DNA from: Candidatus Gastranaerophilales bacterium | GTDB taxonomy: Bacteria; Cyanobacteriota; Vampirovibrionia; Gastranaerophilales; Gastranaerophilaceae | NCBI GenBank assembly: GCA_947589525.1 | Contig: CANQAW010000105.1 | Coordinates: 1 to 6,293 of the forward strand | Direction: 5' to 3' | DNA length: 6,293 bases | Part shown: positions 1-6,207 of the stretch, in pieces | How the letters are laid out: each line of letters begins with the position of its first letter | Position numbering within the stretch: position 1 is the first letter of the stretch | The notes under the pieces: generated by a model | Told to the model about the DNA's origin: nothing | What the model saw: the letters and a program-made list of their open reading frames with translations, nothing else | The model's database searches: none | Translations under genes and position numbers: made by a program

Positions 1-41
1 GCTTGACGAGTGTGCGCAATATGCTCACAGCGTATTTGTAA

Positions 42-167
42 TTCTTGGCCTCCACAGCCTGCTGTGCTTTGATTTTAGGCGAGGATGAAATCAGCCAAGG
101 TTTTTACAGCGTTAAAAATTTAGCTACGGGCGAGCAGGTCAAAGTAAACTCTTTTGAAGAACTGTAA
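42..167 (+). pseudogene. hisS: C-terminal fragment of histidyl-tRNA synthetase (remnant or junction-truncated)
   Basis: The plus-strand frame ending at TAA 165-167 reads ALILGEDEISQGFYSVKNLA, then TGEQVKV and a short acidic tail ending SFEEL. This is the recognisable end of the C-terminal anticodon-binding domain of class II histidyl-tRNA synthetase, whose family pattern is (I/V)(I/L)GE-E, K-L, GEQ. In the full protein this domain recognises the tRNA-His anticodon in the cytoplasm. Only about 33 residues (bases 66-164) are recognisable. Upstream the frame carries a TAA at 39-41 and the residues between (FLASTACC) do not look like the family, so this is not the intact end of a gene running in from the left. 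It converges on the flagellar operon, which ends on the other strand at 269. It could be a decayed gene, a frameshift, or an assembly junction near base 60. The family assignment is fairly secure; the reason for the break is not known. Confidence 0.6.
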
Positions 168-182
168 AAATACGCCAATCGG

Positions 183-207
183 ATGAATTTATAGAAAAAC
201 AATTCAT
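183..207. repeat. AT-rich perfect inverted repeat in the convergent spacer
   Basis: ATGAATT (183-189) is matched by AATTCAT (201-207) around an 11-base loop. It lies between the hisS fragment stop (167) and the flgL terminator. The 7-bp stem has a single G-C pair and no T-run follows it on the plus strand, so it is a weak structure. It may mark the 3' end of the plus-strand gene, or be chance in AT-rich DNA. The rest of the 168-223 spacer shows no gene. Confidence 0.3.
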
Positions 208-217
208 AAGGATTTAT

Positions 218-251
218 AATAATAAAAAAGCCTCGGGTATTTTCCAAGGCT
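218..251 (-). terminator. Rho-independent terminator of the flagellar operon
   Basis: Read on the minus strand, AGCCT, a mismatch, then GG pairs with CC, a mismatch, and AGGCT (stem arms 244-251 and 229-236, 7-base loop), followed at once by TTTTTT and then ATTATTA. This is a GC-containing hairpin plus U-tract starting 17 bases past the flgL stop codon, so it is the natural end of the operon transcript. On the plus strand the same hairpin is not directly followed by a T-run (the nearest is at 265-269), so two-way action is doubtful. Confidence 0.85.
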
Positions 252-268
252 CGACAATGGTAAATTTT

Positions 269-1186
269 TTACAGATAATCTAAAAGTGAAGCGCCCGATA
301 ATACGACAGAGCTTACGGAATAGCTTGCTTGAAGAGCATTTCTGGCACTTGCAAGCTCTGAAGCCAGTTTTGCAATATCTATATCTTCAATTTCACTTTT
401 ATTTTCGGTTAAAGTTAAAATAGCCGCATCATTAATTCCTTGAGTTGTGTCAAGTTTGCTTACTTTGGAAGATATTGCGCCGGTCGTTTGAATAACATTA
501 TCTTGGGCTTTTTTAACAACGTCAAGTTTAGCTCTTATTTTTTCAATGTCTAAATTGCCGTCCTTAGGGTTTAAAAGTTCGTCTAATTCTTTCATTTCCG
601 AAAAGAAGTCTTTTCCGTCGGCATCTTTTTCAAAAATACTGTCGCCCGAGACATTATAAGCAAAAGTTTTGCCTTCCGCGATTGTAAGGTTTCTTTGCTC
701 GGCTTTAACACTGCTTCCTTTGTAGACTATATTTCCGTCTTCGTCTTCCTGATAAGTTCTTGTTTGAGTGTTTGTGCCCGAAAATATGTAATTATCCTGA
801 TATTTTGCGTTCATTTCGGAAATAATTGTTTGAACTTTTTCTTTAATATCTTCTGCTATAGCTTTGGCGCTGTCAGGCGTTGTAGTTGAATTTGAAGCTT
901 GAACAATTAAAGAATTTATATTTGTTAATTCTTCATTTACGTTGTTTAAGGTGTCGTAAGTAAAGCTCATTTCATTTATGGCGGTTTTGATATTGCTTTG
1001 ATATTCGTTTAATTTTGCAAGCTGGTCATTTAATTTAAGAACTTTAGTTCCGCCTACAACATCTTGCGACATTGAAGTAAAATTCTTTCCCGATATTATT
1101 TTGGAAATTATACCGTAATAGTTGTTATAAGCGTTCGTTGTTCCGCTTGTAGCCATATTCATCATTGTTGAAGTTGCAATTCTCAT
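269..1186 (-). CDS. flgL: Flagellar hook-filament junction protein FlgL (HAP3)
   Basis: FlgL is the second hook-filament junction protein, exported through the flagellar type III system and placed between FlgK and the flagellin filament. The 305-residue product starts MRIATSTMMN, close to the usual MRIST start. It has the flagellin-type N-terminal helix leading to SGKNFTSMSQD (32-42), a central variable part, and a flagellin-like C-terminus ending NALQASYSVSSVVLSGASLL-DYL. Both helical ends form the packing D0/D1 region. The start is ATG 1184-1186, with AAGGAA at 1194-1199 seven bases upstream. The frame stays open to 1273, but that extension lies inside flgK and reads unlike FlgL. The family's usual SDDP after SGK is replaced here by SQDV. 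It is the last gene of the operon, 19 bp after flgK and followed by the terminator. The call is secure from both termini and from the gene order. Confidence 0.95.
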   Translation of the reverse strand: MRIATSTMMNMATSGTTNAYNNYYGIISKIISGKNFTSMSQDVVGGTKVLKLNDQLAKLNEYQSNIKTAINEMSFTYDTLNNVNEELTNINSLIVQASNSTTTPDSAKAIAEDIKEKVQTIISEMNAKYQDNYIFSGTNTQTRTYQEDEDGNIVYKGSSVKAEQRNLTIAEGKTFAYNVSGDSIFEKDADGKDFFSEMKELDELLNPKDGNLDIEKIRAKLDVVKKAQDNVIQTTGAISSKVSKLDTTQGINDAAILTLTENKSEIEDIDIAKLASELASARNALQASYSVSSVVLSGASLLDYL

Positions 1187-1193
1187 AAGCAAA

Positions 1194-1199
1194 TTCCTT
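1194..1199 (-). promoter_or_regulatory. Ribosome binding site that fixes the flgL start
   Basis: AAGGAA on the minus strand sits seven bases before the ATG at 1186, in the 19-bp flgK-flgL gap. It supports the 305-residue FlgL over the 334-residue reading that would begin inside flgK at 1273. Confidence 0.75.
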
Positions 1200-1205
1200 A
1201 TAGTC

Positions 1206-2765
1206 TTAAACCATTGATAAGATTGTATCGAACATTGAGTTAACCGTTGTAAATACCCTTGCCGAGGCTTCATAAGCTCTTTGATATTTAATCATATCCG
1301 CAAGCTCTTCATCCAGATTTACTCCGATTAAATTAGCGTAATTATTCTGTGCCTGATCCGCAATATCTTGGTATAAATCAGCCTTATTACCCATTCCTGC
1401 GGTATCCTGACCGACTTTTCCCGCAACCGAAGCTAAATATTTTGATAAAGTTGTATCAATTCCGCCGTAGGTCAGTAATTTTCGGTTTTGAACATCGGAA
1501 AGCTCTGTAGCATTATCGGAATTACCTACGGCATTTTTCCAATCCTCGCTTACTACGCCATTTTCATCCGTATATTTAGCTAAATCAATTCTTGCTGCCG
1601 CAACATAATTCGGGTTATCAACAATAGATTGATTTACTTGAATATTTTTAGCGTTTATTGTTCCCGAGCCGTCTTTTGTATTAAACATTACAAGCTCGTC
1701 GTACATATCTTGCGTTACTTTTGCAAGCTGATTATTTCCGTTTCCGTCCGAAACTATGTATGCGGCAAAGACTTTTGCATCGTCTTCTTTTCCGAATGTT
1801 TGAATATCATTTATGGCGGAAGCAAATTTATTTGCGGCATTATCAAGTAATTCCTGTATATCGCTGTAATTATAGTATGAATTATTTGTGCCGTTTAAAA
1901 ATTCAAGCTGTGCGCTAAGTTTACCTTTTGAGAAAGCTTCCGTGATGCCTTTATCTAAAACAGCGTCGGACATTGTAGATTTGAAGCTTAATTGAATAGG
2001 TGTATCTGACGTCGGGTCGGTTGTTGCTTGAAGCGTATAATTCAACCCTGCGCCTTGAACGGCTTTAACTCCCCCGATATAGACGTTAATTGTTCCGTTT
2101 GAGTTGGTATCGGTAGTAACGTCTGCATATTGAGATAATTCTTCGACCAAAGAATAAATATCGGATAGTGCGCCCGATGAGCCTCCGCTGTCTAAATAAG
2201 CTTTATTGGCGTCAGCTATTTGAGATAATAAAGAATTAATGCTTTCAACGTTAAATTCGGCTTCTTCAAGCATGTCGGACTTTTTAACATCTAATTTATT
2301 TGAAATGTCATTGAATTTATCGCATACATCTTGTGCTGATTGGATATATTGTTGTCTTATCGTAACATCGTCGGGAAATTGTTCTAAATTTGCAACCGAA
2401 GCAAAAAAATCATTTAGAATTGAATTTAGTCCGTTGTCGCCAAGAGCGTCCGCTATATCTTCAAGTCCCGAAAGAGCGTCGTTTAAGGTGTTGTAATAAG
2501 AAGCGTCGCTTTGAGAATTTATAACATCTCTTAAAGCGCCTTCATCCATAAAATTTGTAATTGAAGCAATGGTTGCTCCGTTCAGCCCTTTTATAATTCC
2601 ATAAATTGAATTGTCATAATGATATCTGGATTCTTGAAAATCCGCTCTTTGTCTGTAATATCCCGGTGTGTTTAAGTTCGCAATGTTATGAGCGACTATC
2701 GAGAGAGCGTATTGATAGTTTCTCATTGAACTTGTAGAAATACTCATGCTTTGATTAAGTGACAT
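1206..2765 (-). CDS. flgK: Flagellar hook-filament junction protein FlgK (HAP1)
   Basis: FlgK is the first hook-filament junction protein. It is exported through the growing flagellum and caps the hook so that FlgL and flagellin can follow. The 519-residue product is near the family norm (about 550 in enterobacteria). The N-terminus carries the axial-protein signature HNIANLNTPGYYRQR (26-40), shared with rod and hook proteins. The C-terminus carries the FlgK/FlgE-type helix IKYQRAYEASARVFTTVNSM (about 491-510) ending LSMV. The middle is variable and rich in Asn, Ser and Asp, as expected for surface-exposed domains, and I see no signal peptide, which fits type III export. The start is ATG 2763-2765 with AAAGGAT about nine bases upstream. 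The gene lies 19 bp after the FlgN-type chaperone gene, which is its expected export partner. The call is secure. Confidence 0.97.
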   Translation of the reverse strand: MSLNQSMSISTSSMRNYQYALSIVAHNIANLNTPGYYRQRADFQESRYHYDNSIYGIIKGLNGATIASITNFMDEGALRDVINSQSDASYYNTLNDALSGLEDIADALGDNGLNSILNDFFASVANLEQFPDDVTIRQQYIQSAQDVCDKFNDISNKLDVKKSDMLEEAEFNVESINSLLSQIADANKAYLDSGGSSGALSDIYSLVEELSQYADVTTDTNSNGTINVYIGGVKAVQGAGLNYTLQATTDPTSDTPIQLSFKSTMSDAVLDKGITEAFSKGKLSAQLEFLNGTNNSYYNYSDIQELLDNAANKFASAINDIQTFGKEDDAKVFAAYIVSDGNGNNQLAKVTQDMYDELVMFNTKDGSGTINAKNIQVNQSIVDNPNYVAAARIDLAKYTDENGVVSEDWKNAVGNSDNATELSDVQNRKLLTYGGIDTTLSKYLASVAGKVGQDTAGMGNKADLYQDIADQAQNNYANLIGVNLDEELADMIKYQRAYEASARVFTTVNSMFDTILSMV

Positions 2766-2784
2766 TAAAATAAATCCTTTTATA

Positions 2785-3180
2785 TTATGCTTCTTCCGTG
2801 ATTGACGAAGTGTCTAAATCATCTATCTCAAGGCAGTTTTCGCCTTTTTGGTTATATGTTTGAATATCCTTTTTCGCTATATTTAATATGCCAGACATTA
2901 GCTCATTTATAACATCTAAAGAGTGTTTTATTAATATTTCGTTATTATTTTCTATAGTTTTAATTTCTTTGGCAAGGTCTTTTAGGTGGATTTTTTCCGT
3001 TTGAGAAAAATTTTTAAAAGCCTCTTTTATGTCAAAAGTCTTTAATTGTTCACATAAAACAAGCAATTCTTCATCTGTTTTTTGAAGGAGTTCAAGATTT
3101 TTTTTAATTACCGCATCTTTTTTTATAAGTAATTTTTCTTTTATTTCAGAATAAGTATCGGCTATTTTTTTGTATTCCAT
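2785..3180 (-). CDS. flgN: FlgN-type export chaperone for FlgK and FlgL
   Basis: The product is 131 residues, highly charged, Lys/Glu/Leu-rich and almost wholly helical, with long heptad-like stretches and no signal peptide or membrane segment. This is the look of FlgN, the cytoplasmic chaperone that binds the C-termini of FlgK and FlgL and delivers them to the flagellar export gate. FlgN sequences are poorly conserved, so the call rests on size, composition and position between the FlgM-position gene and flgK, the typical flgM-flgN-flgK-flgL order. The start is ATG 3178-3180 (MEYKKIADTY). A reading from 3210 would overlap the previous gene by 20 bases and place the Shine-Dalgarno inside the protein. 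AGGGAG at 3185-3190 lies just four bases before the chosen ATG. The tail is acidic (EIDDLDTSSITEEA). Confidence 0.75.
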   Translation of the reverse strand: MEYKKIADTYSEIKEKLLIKKDAVIKKNLELLQKTDEELLVLCEQLKTFDIKEAFKNFSQTEKIHLKDLAKEIKTIENNNEILIKHSLDVINELMSGILNIAKKDIQTYNQKGENCLEIDDLDTSSITEEA

Positions 3181-3184
3181 TTTT

Positions 3185-3190
3185 CTCCCT
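3185..3190 (-). promoter_or_regulatory. Ribosome binding site that fixes the flgN start
   Basis: AGGGAG on the minus strand sits four bases before ATG 3180 and fills most of the 10-bp gap after the preceding stop codon (3191-3193). It favours the 131-residue product over a longer one starting at 3210. Confidence 0.6.
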
Positions 3191-3475
3191 TTATATGCTG
3201 TAGTCGGCAATGACGCTTCTACCGTAAATTAAACCGTAGTTTATATCTTCCGTGCTTAAAGTTTCTCCGATTGAAGCAGCATATTTTTGAATATCTTCAA
3301 CATCTACTTTTTTTATTTTAGCGTTATTTTCAACCACGACGCTTTCTTTCTCTTTGAATTCATCATTTTTTGAAGCTTGAATTTTCGGCTGTTCAATTTT
3401 TTTGGTATTTAAGTTTAATTTTGAAATTGAATGCGAAATTAAACTTGATATATTTGTGTCATTATTAATATCCAT
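3191..3475 (-). CDS. Small FlgM-position protein (candidate anti-sigma-28 factor, atypical)
   Basis: The product has 94 residues, no signal peptide and no membrane segment. The first ~50 residues are polar, low in complexity and probably disordered (Asn, Lys, Glu, Ser). From about 55 it has a helix-forming block (KKVDVEDIQKYAASIGETL) followed by STEDINYGLIYGRSVIADYS. Size, a disordered N-terminal half, a helical C-terminal half and position directly before flgN-flgK-flgL all match FlgM, which holds the flagellar sigma-28 inactive until it is exported after hook completion. The usual FlgM C-terminal pattern (KI..I...I..G.Y......IA..LL) is not clear; the ending YGRSVIADY looks like a separate conserved motif. 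I therefore leave the symbol empty: a diverged FlgM is most likely and a lineage-specific flagellar protein is the alternative. ATG 3473-3475 follows AAGGA (3482-3486) by six bases, with the site inside the end of flgJ and 2 bp between the genes. Confidence 0.6.
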   Translation of the reverse strand: MDINNDTNISSLISHSISKLNLNTKKIEQPKIQASKNDEFKEKESVVVENNAKIKKVDVEDIQKYAASIGETLSTEDINYGLIYGRSVIADYSI

Positions 3476-3477
3476 AA

Positions 3478-3813
3478 TTAGTCCTTAATTGTTTTTTCAA
3501 GCTGTGTATATAACTGTTTGGCAATACCTAAGTTGTGATACGGATCTTTTGCAATTGTTCTTGCAATATCATTATAAAAGATTGTTTTAAAATTATCCAT
3601 ATATTTACTGTCTTGAAACAATGAATTTTCTTTATCAACCGTTTTATCAAGCACGGTCAGCATTTTTGAAATAAATATTGATTCAAATTCCTGTGCTGTT
3701 TTTTGAAGTTTTTCCTTATCCGATTTAGAACTTCTTTTAATATTTTCAATTTCGGCTAAATCAGTGCTGTTTTGAAGATAACTGTTTCCTATTGAACCTA
3801 TGTAATTATTCAA
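3478..3813 (-). CDS. flgJ: FlgJ-like rod-binding protein, single domain without muramidase
   Basis: The product (111 residues) matches the N-terminal rod-binding domain of FlgJ. A charged linker leads to AQEFESIFISKMLTVLDKTV (40-59), matching the family's A..FE..F...ML signature, and the end carries DPYHNLGIAKQLYTQL (90-105), matching the G.G.A..L..QL end of the domain. In enterobacteria FlgJ caps the growing rod and carries a C-terminal muramidase that opens the peptidoglycan. That half is absent here, as in many non-enterobacterial phyla, so a separate lytic enzyme would be needed. The start is TTG 3811-3813, directly abutting the flgI stop codon TAG (3814-3816). The strong site AGAGGTGAT (3818-3826) lies inside the end of flgI, four bases before the TTG, so the rare start is well supported. 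No ATG occurs until the Met at about 51, inside the conserved block. Confidence 0.88.
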   Translation of the reverse strand: MNNYIGSIGNSYLQNSTDLAEIENIKRSSKSDKEKLQKTAQEFESIFISKMLTVLDKTVDKENSLFQDSKYMDNFKTIFYNDIARTIAKDPYHNLGIAKQLYTQLEKTIKD

Positions 3814-4929
3814 CTAAATCACCTCTAATTCTGCTTGTAAGCTTCCTGCTTGAGATAAAGCCTGTAAAATTGCTATTAAATCCATCGGAGTGACTCCTAT
3901 GTTATTTAAGGCGCTTACTAAATCCGATAAATTTGAATTAGCCGACACTTCAATTAAAGAAGCTTCTTTTTCATCTATTTGAATTTGTGCATTTTGTATG
4001 TATCCTGTTTGCCCAAAAGTGAAGGGGTTTGGCTGTGATATTTCGTTTTCGCTTCTTATTGTAACAGTTATTCCGCCATGAGCTATTGCCGCAGGCATCA
4101 GCTTTGTATTTCCTCCGATAACAACCGTTCCTGTTCTTTCATTAACTATAACTTTTGCTTTTTCCGATACCGCCCCGACTATTTGATTTTCAATCAAGGA
4201 TAAAAATGTAACTCTGTCGTTTCTGTATTTATAAGGAATTGTTATTTCAACGGCACCGCCGTCCAGCGCATGAGCCGGAGCAAGCCTTGTTGAAATAGTT
4301 TTTGAAATTCTTGAAGCCATTGTGTAGTCGGCTTTGTCTAAAATCAAAGTTAAAGTTGTTTCATCTCCTATTGAAGATAAAATATCACGCTCAATTATAG
4401 CTCCGTTTGGGACTCTGCCTGTTGTGGTGATGCCTTTTGAAGCGCTTGAGCCTCCTTGGCTTGCTTTTATACCGCCTACTGTTACCGGACCTTGCGCAAT
4501 AGCTACTATTTCTCCGTTCGGTGCTCTTAATTGAGTTTGAACCAAAACACCTCCTGCAAGGCTTTTAGCATCTGCCATAGCCGATACCGTTACATCTATT
4601 TTATCTCCTTCTTTTGCAAAAGGCGGAATGTTCGCAGTTACGATAACGGCAGCTGAAGTTCCTTTTTGAATGTAGTTTGATTGGTCAATAACCGTTCCTA
4701 AAGATAAAAGCATTTGCTGGCTTGTCATTTGAGTATGGCGGGAGTTGTCACCCGTGTTTTGAAGTCCTACAACAAGCCCGTAGCCTACAACTTGATTTTC
4801 TCTTATTCCTTTAACATGAGTTATATCTTTAATTCTTAAAGTCTGCTCTGAAATTGCATTTGCGCAATACAAAGGCAAAATTAAAAGCGATAAGATTAAA
4901 GTTAATATTATTGTTTTTTTTATTGTCAT
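3814..4929 (-). CDS. flgI: Flagellar P-ring protein FlgI
   Basis: FlgI builds the P ring, the bushing around the rod at the peptidoglycan layer. The 371-residue product is full length for the family. A Sec signal peptide fills residues 1-25: MTIKKT, a long Leu/Ile core, then ANA before a likely cut ahead of ISEQ. The family blocks follow in order: RIKDITHVKGIRENQVVGYG (32-51), TSAAVIVTANIPPFAKEGDK (91-110), DVTVSAMADAKSLAGGVL (112-129), APAHALDGGAVEI (197-209) and KVIVNERTGTVVIGG (259-273). The C-terminus (LNNIGVTPMDLIAILQAL, 341-358) is also typical. The start is ATG 4927-4929, with a weak CGGGA site about eight bases upstream in the 13-bp gap after flgH. The stop codon directly abuts the flgJ start. 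Cys22 in the signal peptide is not a convincing lipobox. The call is secure. Confidence 0.98.
   Translation of the reverse strand: MTIKKTIILTLILSLLILPLYCANAISEQTLRIKDITHVKGIRENQVVGYGLVVGLQNTGDNSRHTQMTSQQMLLSLGTVIDQSNYIQKGTSAAVIVTANIPPFAKEGDKIDVTVSAMADAKSLAGGVLVQTQLRAPNGEIVAIAQGPVTVGGIKASQGGSSASKGITTTGRVPNGAIIERDILSSIGDETTLTLILDKADYTMASRISKTISTRLAPAHALDGGAVEITIPYKYRNDRVTFLSLIENQIVGAVSEKAKVIVNERTGTVVIGGNTKLMPAAIAHGGITVTIRSENEISQPNPFTFGQTGYIQNAQIQIDEKEASLIEVSANSNLSDLVSALNNIGVTPMDLIAILQALSQAGSLQAELEVI
3818..3826 (-). promoter_or_regulatory. Ribosome binding site for the TTG start of flgJ
   Basis: AGAGGTGAT on the minus strand lies within the last codons of flgI, four bases before the TTG at 3813. 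It is one of the best matches to the anti-Shine-Dalgarno in the window, which compensates for the weak start codon and suggests translational coupling to flgI. Confidence 0.7.
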
Positions 4930-4942
4930 CTTTATTATCCCG

Positions 4943-5548
4943 TTAAAATAATGTTCTGATTGCTCTGTCCAAAATTCCTTCGTTTTGACCTCGAGAAACA
5001 GTTCCCGCTCCGTTCATTGCAAATTGCAGATTGGCAACTTTGGATGAATTGACTTCTCCTGCCTGATTAATCCACTTCGGGTCAACTATTCCCGAAATTA
5101 TTATATCTATTCTTTCATTTTGGTTTACAAGGCTTTTTTTGCCTTGAACAAGCAAGTTTCCGTTAGGAAGAACTTGTGTCACCTGCGCTACTATTGTATC
5201 TCTTAAACTCAAGTTTCTTGTGAGAGTTGTTTCGCCCGAAACGTCAAGAGTTCCGTCAACACCGTCCAGCGCATTTTTTAATTTTGATTTAAATAAAACA
5301 TTAAATGCGTTTGTAAAATTCTCAACCACGGAGTTGTCTTTTTCGGTTGAATATACCCCCGTATCGGACATTTGAGGAGCTTCATCCAGTACTATTGAAA
5401 CCAAATCCCCGACTCCTCTTGCTCTTACCGAAGAAAACAGTGCTTTTGGTTCAATCATAGTGCTTTGAGAAGCATTCAGCGAAAATAAACTTTCCGCATT
5501 TGCCGTTAATATTGTTAAAAATAACACTGCTGCAACTATCTTTTTCAT
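4943..5548 (-). CDS. flgH: Flagellar L-ring protein FlgH (no lipobox cysteine)
   Basis: FlgH forms the L ring, the outer-membrane bushing through which the rod passes, and its presence implies a diderm cell. The product has 201 residues (about 230 in enterobacteria). Family blocks are RARGVGDLVSIVLDE (42-56), the Ser/Thr/Asn-rich region after it, VLPNGNLLVQGKKSLVN (126-142), the ISGIVDPKWI segment (151-160) and the C-terminal ILDRAIRTLF. The N-terminus is a short Sec signal, MKKIVAAVLFLTILTANA, with a likely cut before ESLF. In the best-studied bacteria FlgH is a lipoprotein with a cysteine after the signal peptide. No cysteine is present here, so it would be a soluble-type export product. 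The start is ATG 5546-5548 with AAGGA (5555-5559) six bases upstream, inside the end of flgA. One base separates the two genes. The call is secure. Confidence 0.96.
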   Translation of the reverse strand: MKKIVAAVLFLTILTANAESLFSLNASQSTMIEPKALFSSVRARGVGDLVSIVLDEAPQMSDTGVYSTEKDNSVVENFTNAFNVLFKSKLKNALDGVDGTLDVSGETTLTRNLSLRDTIVAQVTQVLPNGNLLVQGKKSLVNQNERIDIIISGIVDPKWINQAGEVNSSKVANLQFAMNGAGTVSRGQNEGILDRAIRTLF

Positions 5549-5549
5549 T

Positions 5550-6137
5550 TTATATCCTTACCGTGACATTTGTTGTTGAATTTACGATTGCGCTATAGGT
5601 TTTGTTGTATTTATCGGATTTAACAAGTATAACTTCCCCGACTGCCCCGTCTTTTAGCGCTCTGCCCTGCATTTTAATTTCTATGCCTTTGTTTGTGATA
5701 AAATTAATGTTTATCAAGGAATTTTTTAAAACTACGGGTTTTGATTTAACGCAGTTTGTTAAAATCAAATCCCCTTTTTGCAAGTTTCTTTTGGCAGTTG
5801 TATTTTCAGGTGCAATAGTGAAAATTTGATTTATATATCTTGAGATTTCTTTCTTTTCTAATTTTGTATTTTCTTTTGTTATGTTTTGACCAAACGCTAT
5901 TAAATCGTTGGCAACTATAACTTCTTTATAAATTTTCGTTTGTACGTTTATCGGGAAAGATTTAACCAAATTTCCCCGTAAATCTTTTATATAAACTCTT
6001 TTATAAGAAAGCGGTTTGAAATTTGCATCTTGCGAAATTACTTCGATTTTTGGAGCTTTTATATCGTTTGTGATTATTTTTTCTTTAGGGATAGATAAAA
6101 TTTTTATTTCATAATCGGGCGAATATTTTAAAAACAC
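5550..6137 (-). CDS. flgA: Flagellar P-ring assembly chaperone FlgA, N-terminus probably incomplete
   Basis: FlgA is the periplasmic chaperone that helps FlgI assemble into the P ring, and it sits here just before flgH and flgI. After a lineage-variable N-terminal part, residues 71-130 form the SAF-type beta-clip (KEVIVANDLIAFGQNITKEN and NTTAKRNLQKGDLILTNCV). The family's C-terminal half follows: VVLKNSLININFITNKGIEI (135-154), GRALKDGAVGEVILVKS (158-174) and a closing VTVRI. As called, the protein is 195 residues starting at GTG (6135-6137), with no signal peptide and no good ribosome binding site. FlgA is normally exported and somewhat longer. The frame stays open only to a stop at 6171-6173 and has no ATG, so the true N-terminus may be lost to a frameshift, a sequence error or a junction near 6140. 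The family call is secure; the start is not. Confidence 0.88.
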   Translation of the reverse strand: MFLKYSPDYEIKILSIPKEKIITNDIKAPKIEVISQDANFKPLSYKRVYIKDLRGNLVKSFPINVQTKIYKEVIVANDLIAFGQNITKENTKLEKKEISRYINQIFTIAPENTTAKRNLQKGDLILTNCVKSKPVVLKNSLININFITNKGIEIKMQGRALKDGAVGEVILVKSDKYNKTYSAIVNSTTNVTVRI

Positions 6138-6184
6138 GTCAATTGAAAATTCCGGAAAACGCGCGGAAATTTATAATTTTCGTG

Positions 6185-6207
6185 CGAAAAAACATGCGGT
6201 TTTTTCG
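6185..6207. repeat. Perfect 9-bp inverted repeat upstream of flgA
   Basis: CGAAAAAAC (6185-6193) and GTTTTTTCG (6199-6207) are exact reverse complements around a 5-base loop. The element lies 48 bp upstream of the flgA start and 58 bp before the outward promoter. It could be an operator for a dimeric regulator acting on either direction, or a weak hairpin terminator. A terminator is less likely because the stem is mostly A-T. Confidence 0.5.

Noticed and set aside
1187..1273. A 29-residue N-terminal extension of FlgL.
   Set aside because: It lies inside flgK in another frame, reads unlike FlgL, and the MRIATST start at 1186 has its own AAGGAA site.
2239..2496. Plus-strand open frame of 85 codons inside flgK.
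   Set aside because: It is antisense to a strongly conserved gene, has no family resemblance, and its low-complexity Ser-rich reading is what antisense of this coding sequence gives. The other plus-strand frames at 695-889, 1629-1918, 4334-4534 and 5602-5829 were rejected for the same reason.
3181..3210. A 10-residue longer FlgN starting inside the preceding gene.
   Set aside because: It overlaps the FlgM-position gene by 20 bases and would bury the AGGGAG site placed just before ATG 3180.
4855..4929. Possible lipoprotein signal in FlgI (cysteine at residue 22).
   Set aside because: The context LPLYC is not a lipobox, and a normal ANA cleavage site follows three residues later.
6138..6195. 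Short minus-strand frame beginning ATG at 6195 (MFFRTKIINF...) as a frameshifted FlgA signal peptide.
   Set aside because: It is only 18 codons, lacks a hydrophobic core and ends at TGA before the FlgA frame, so it does not look like an export signal.
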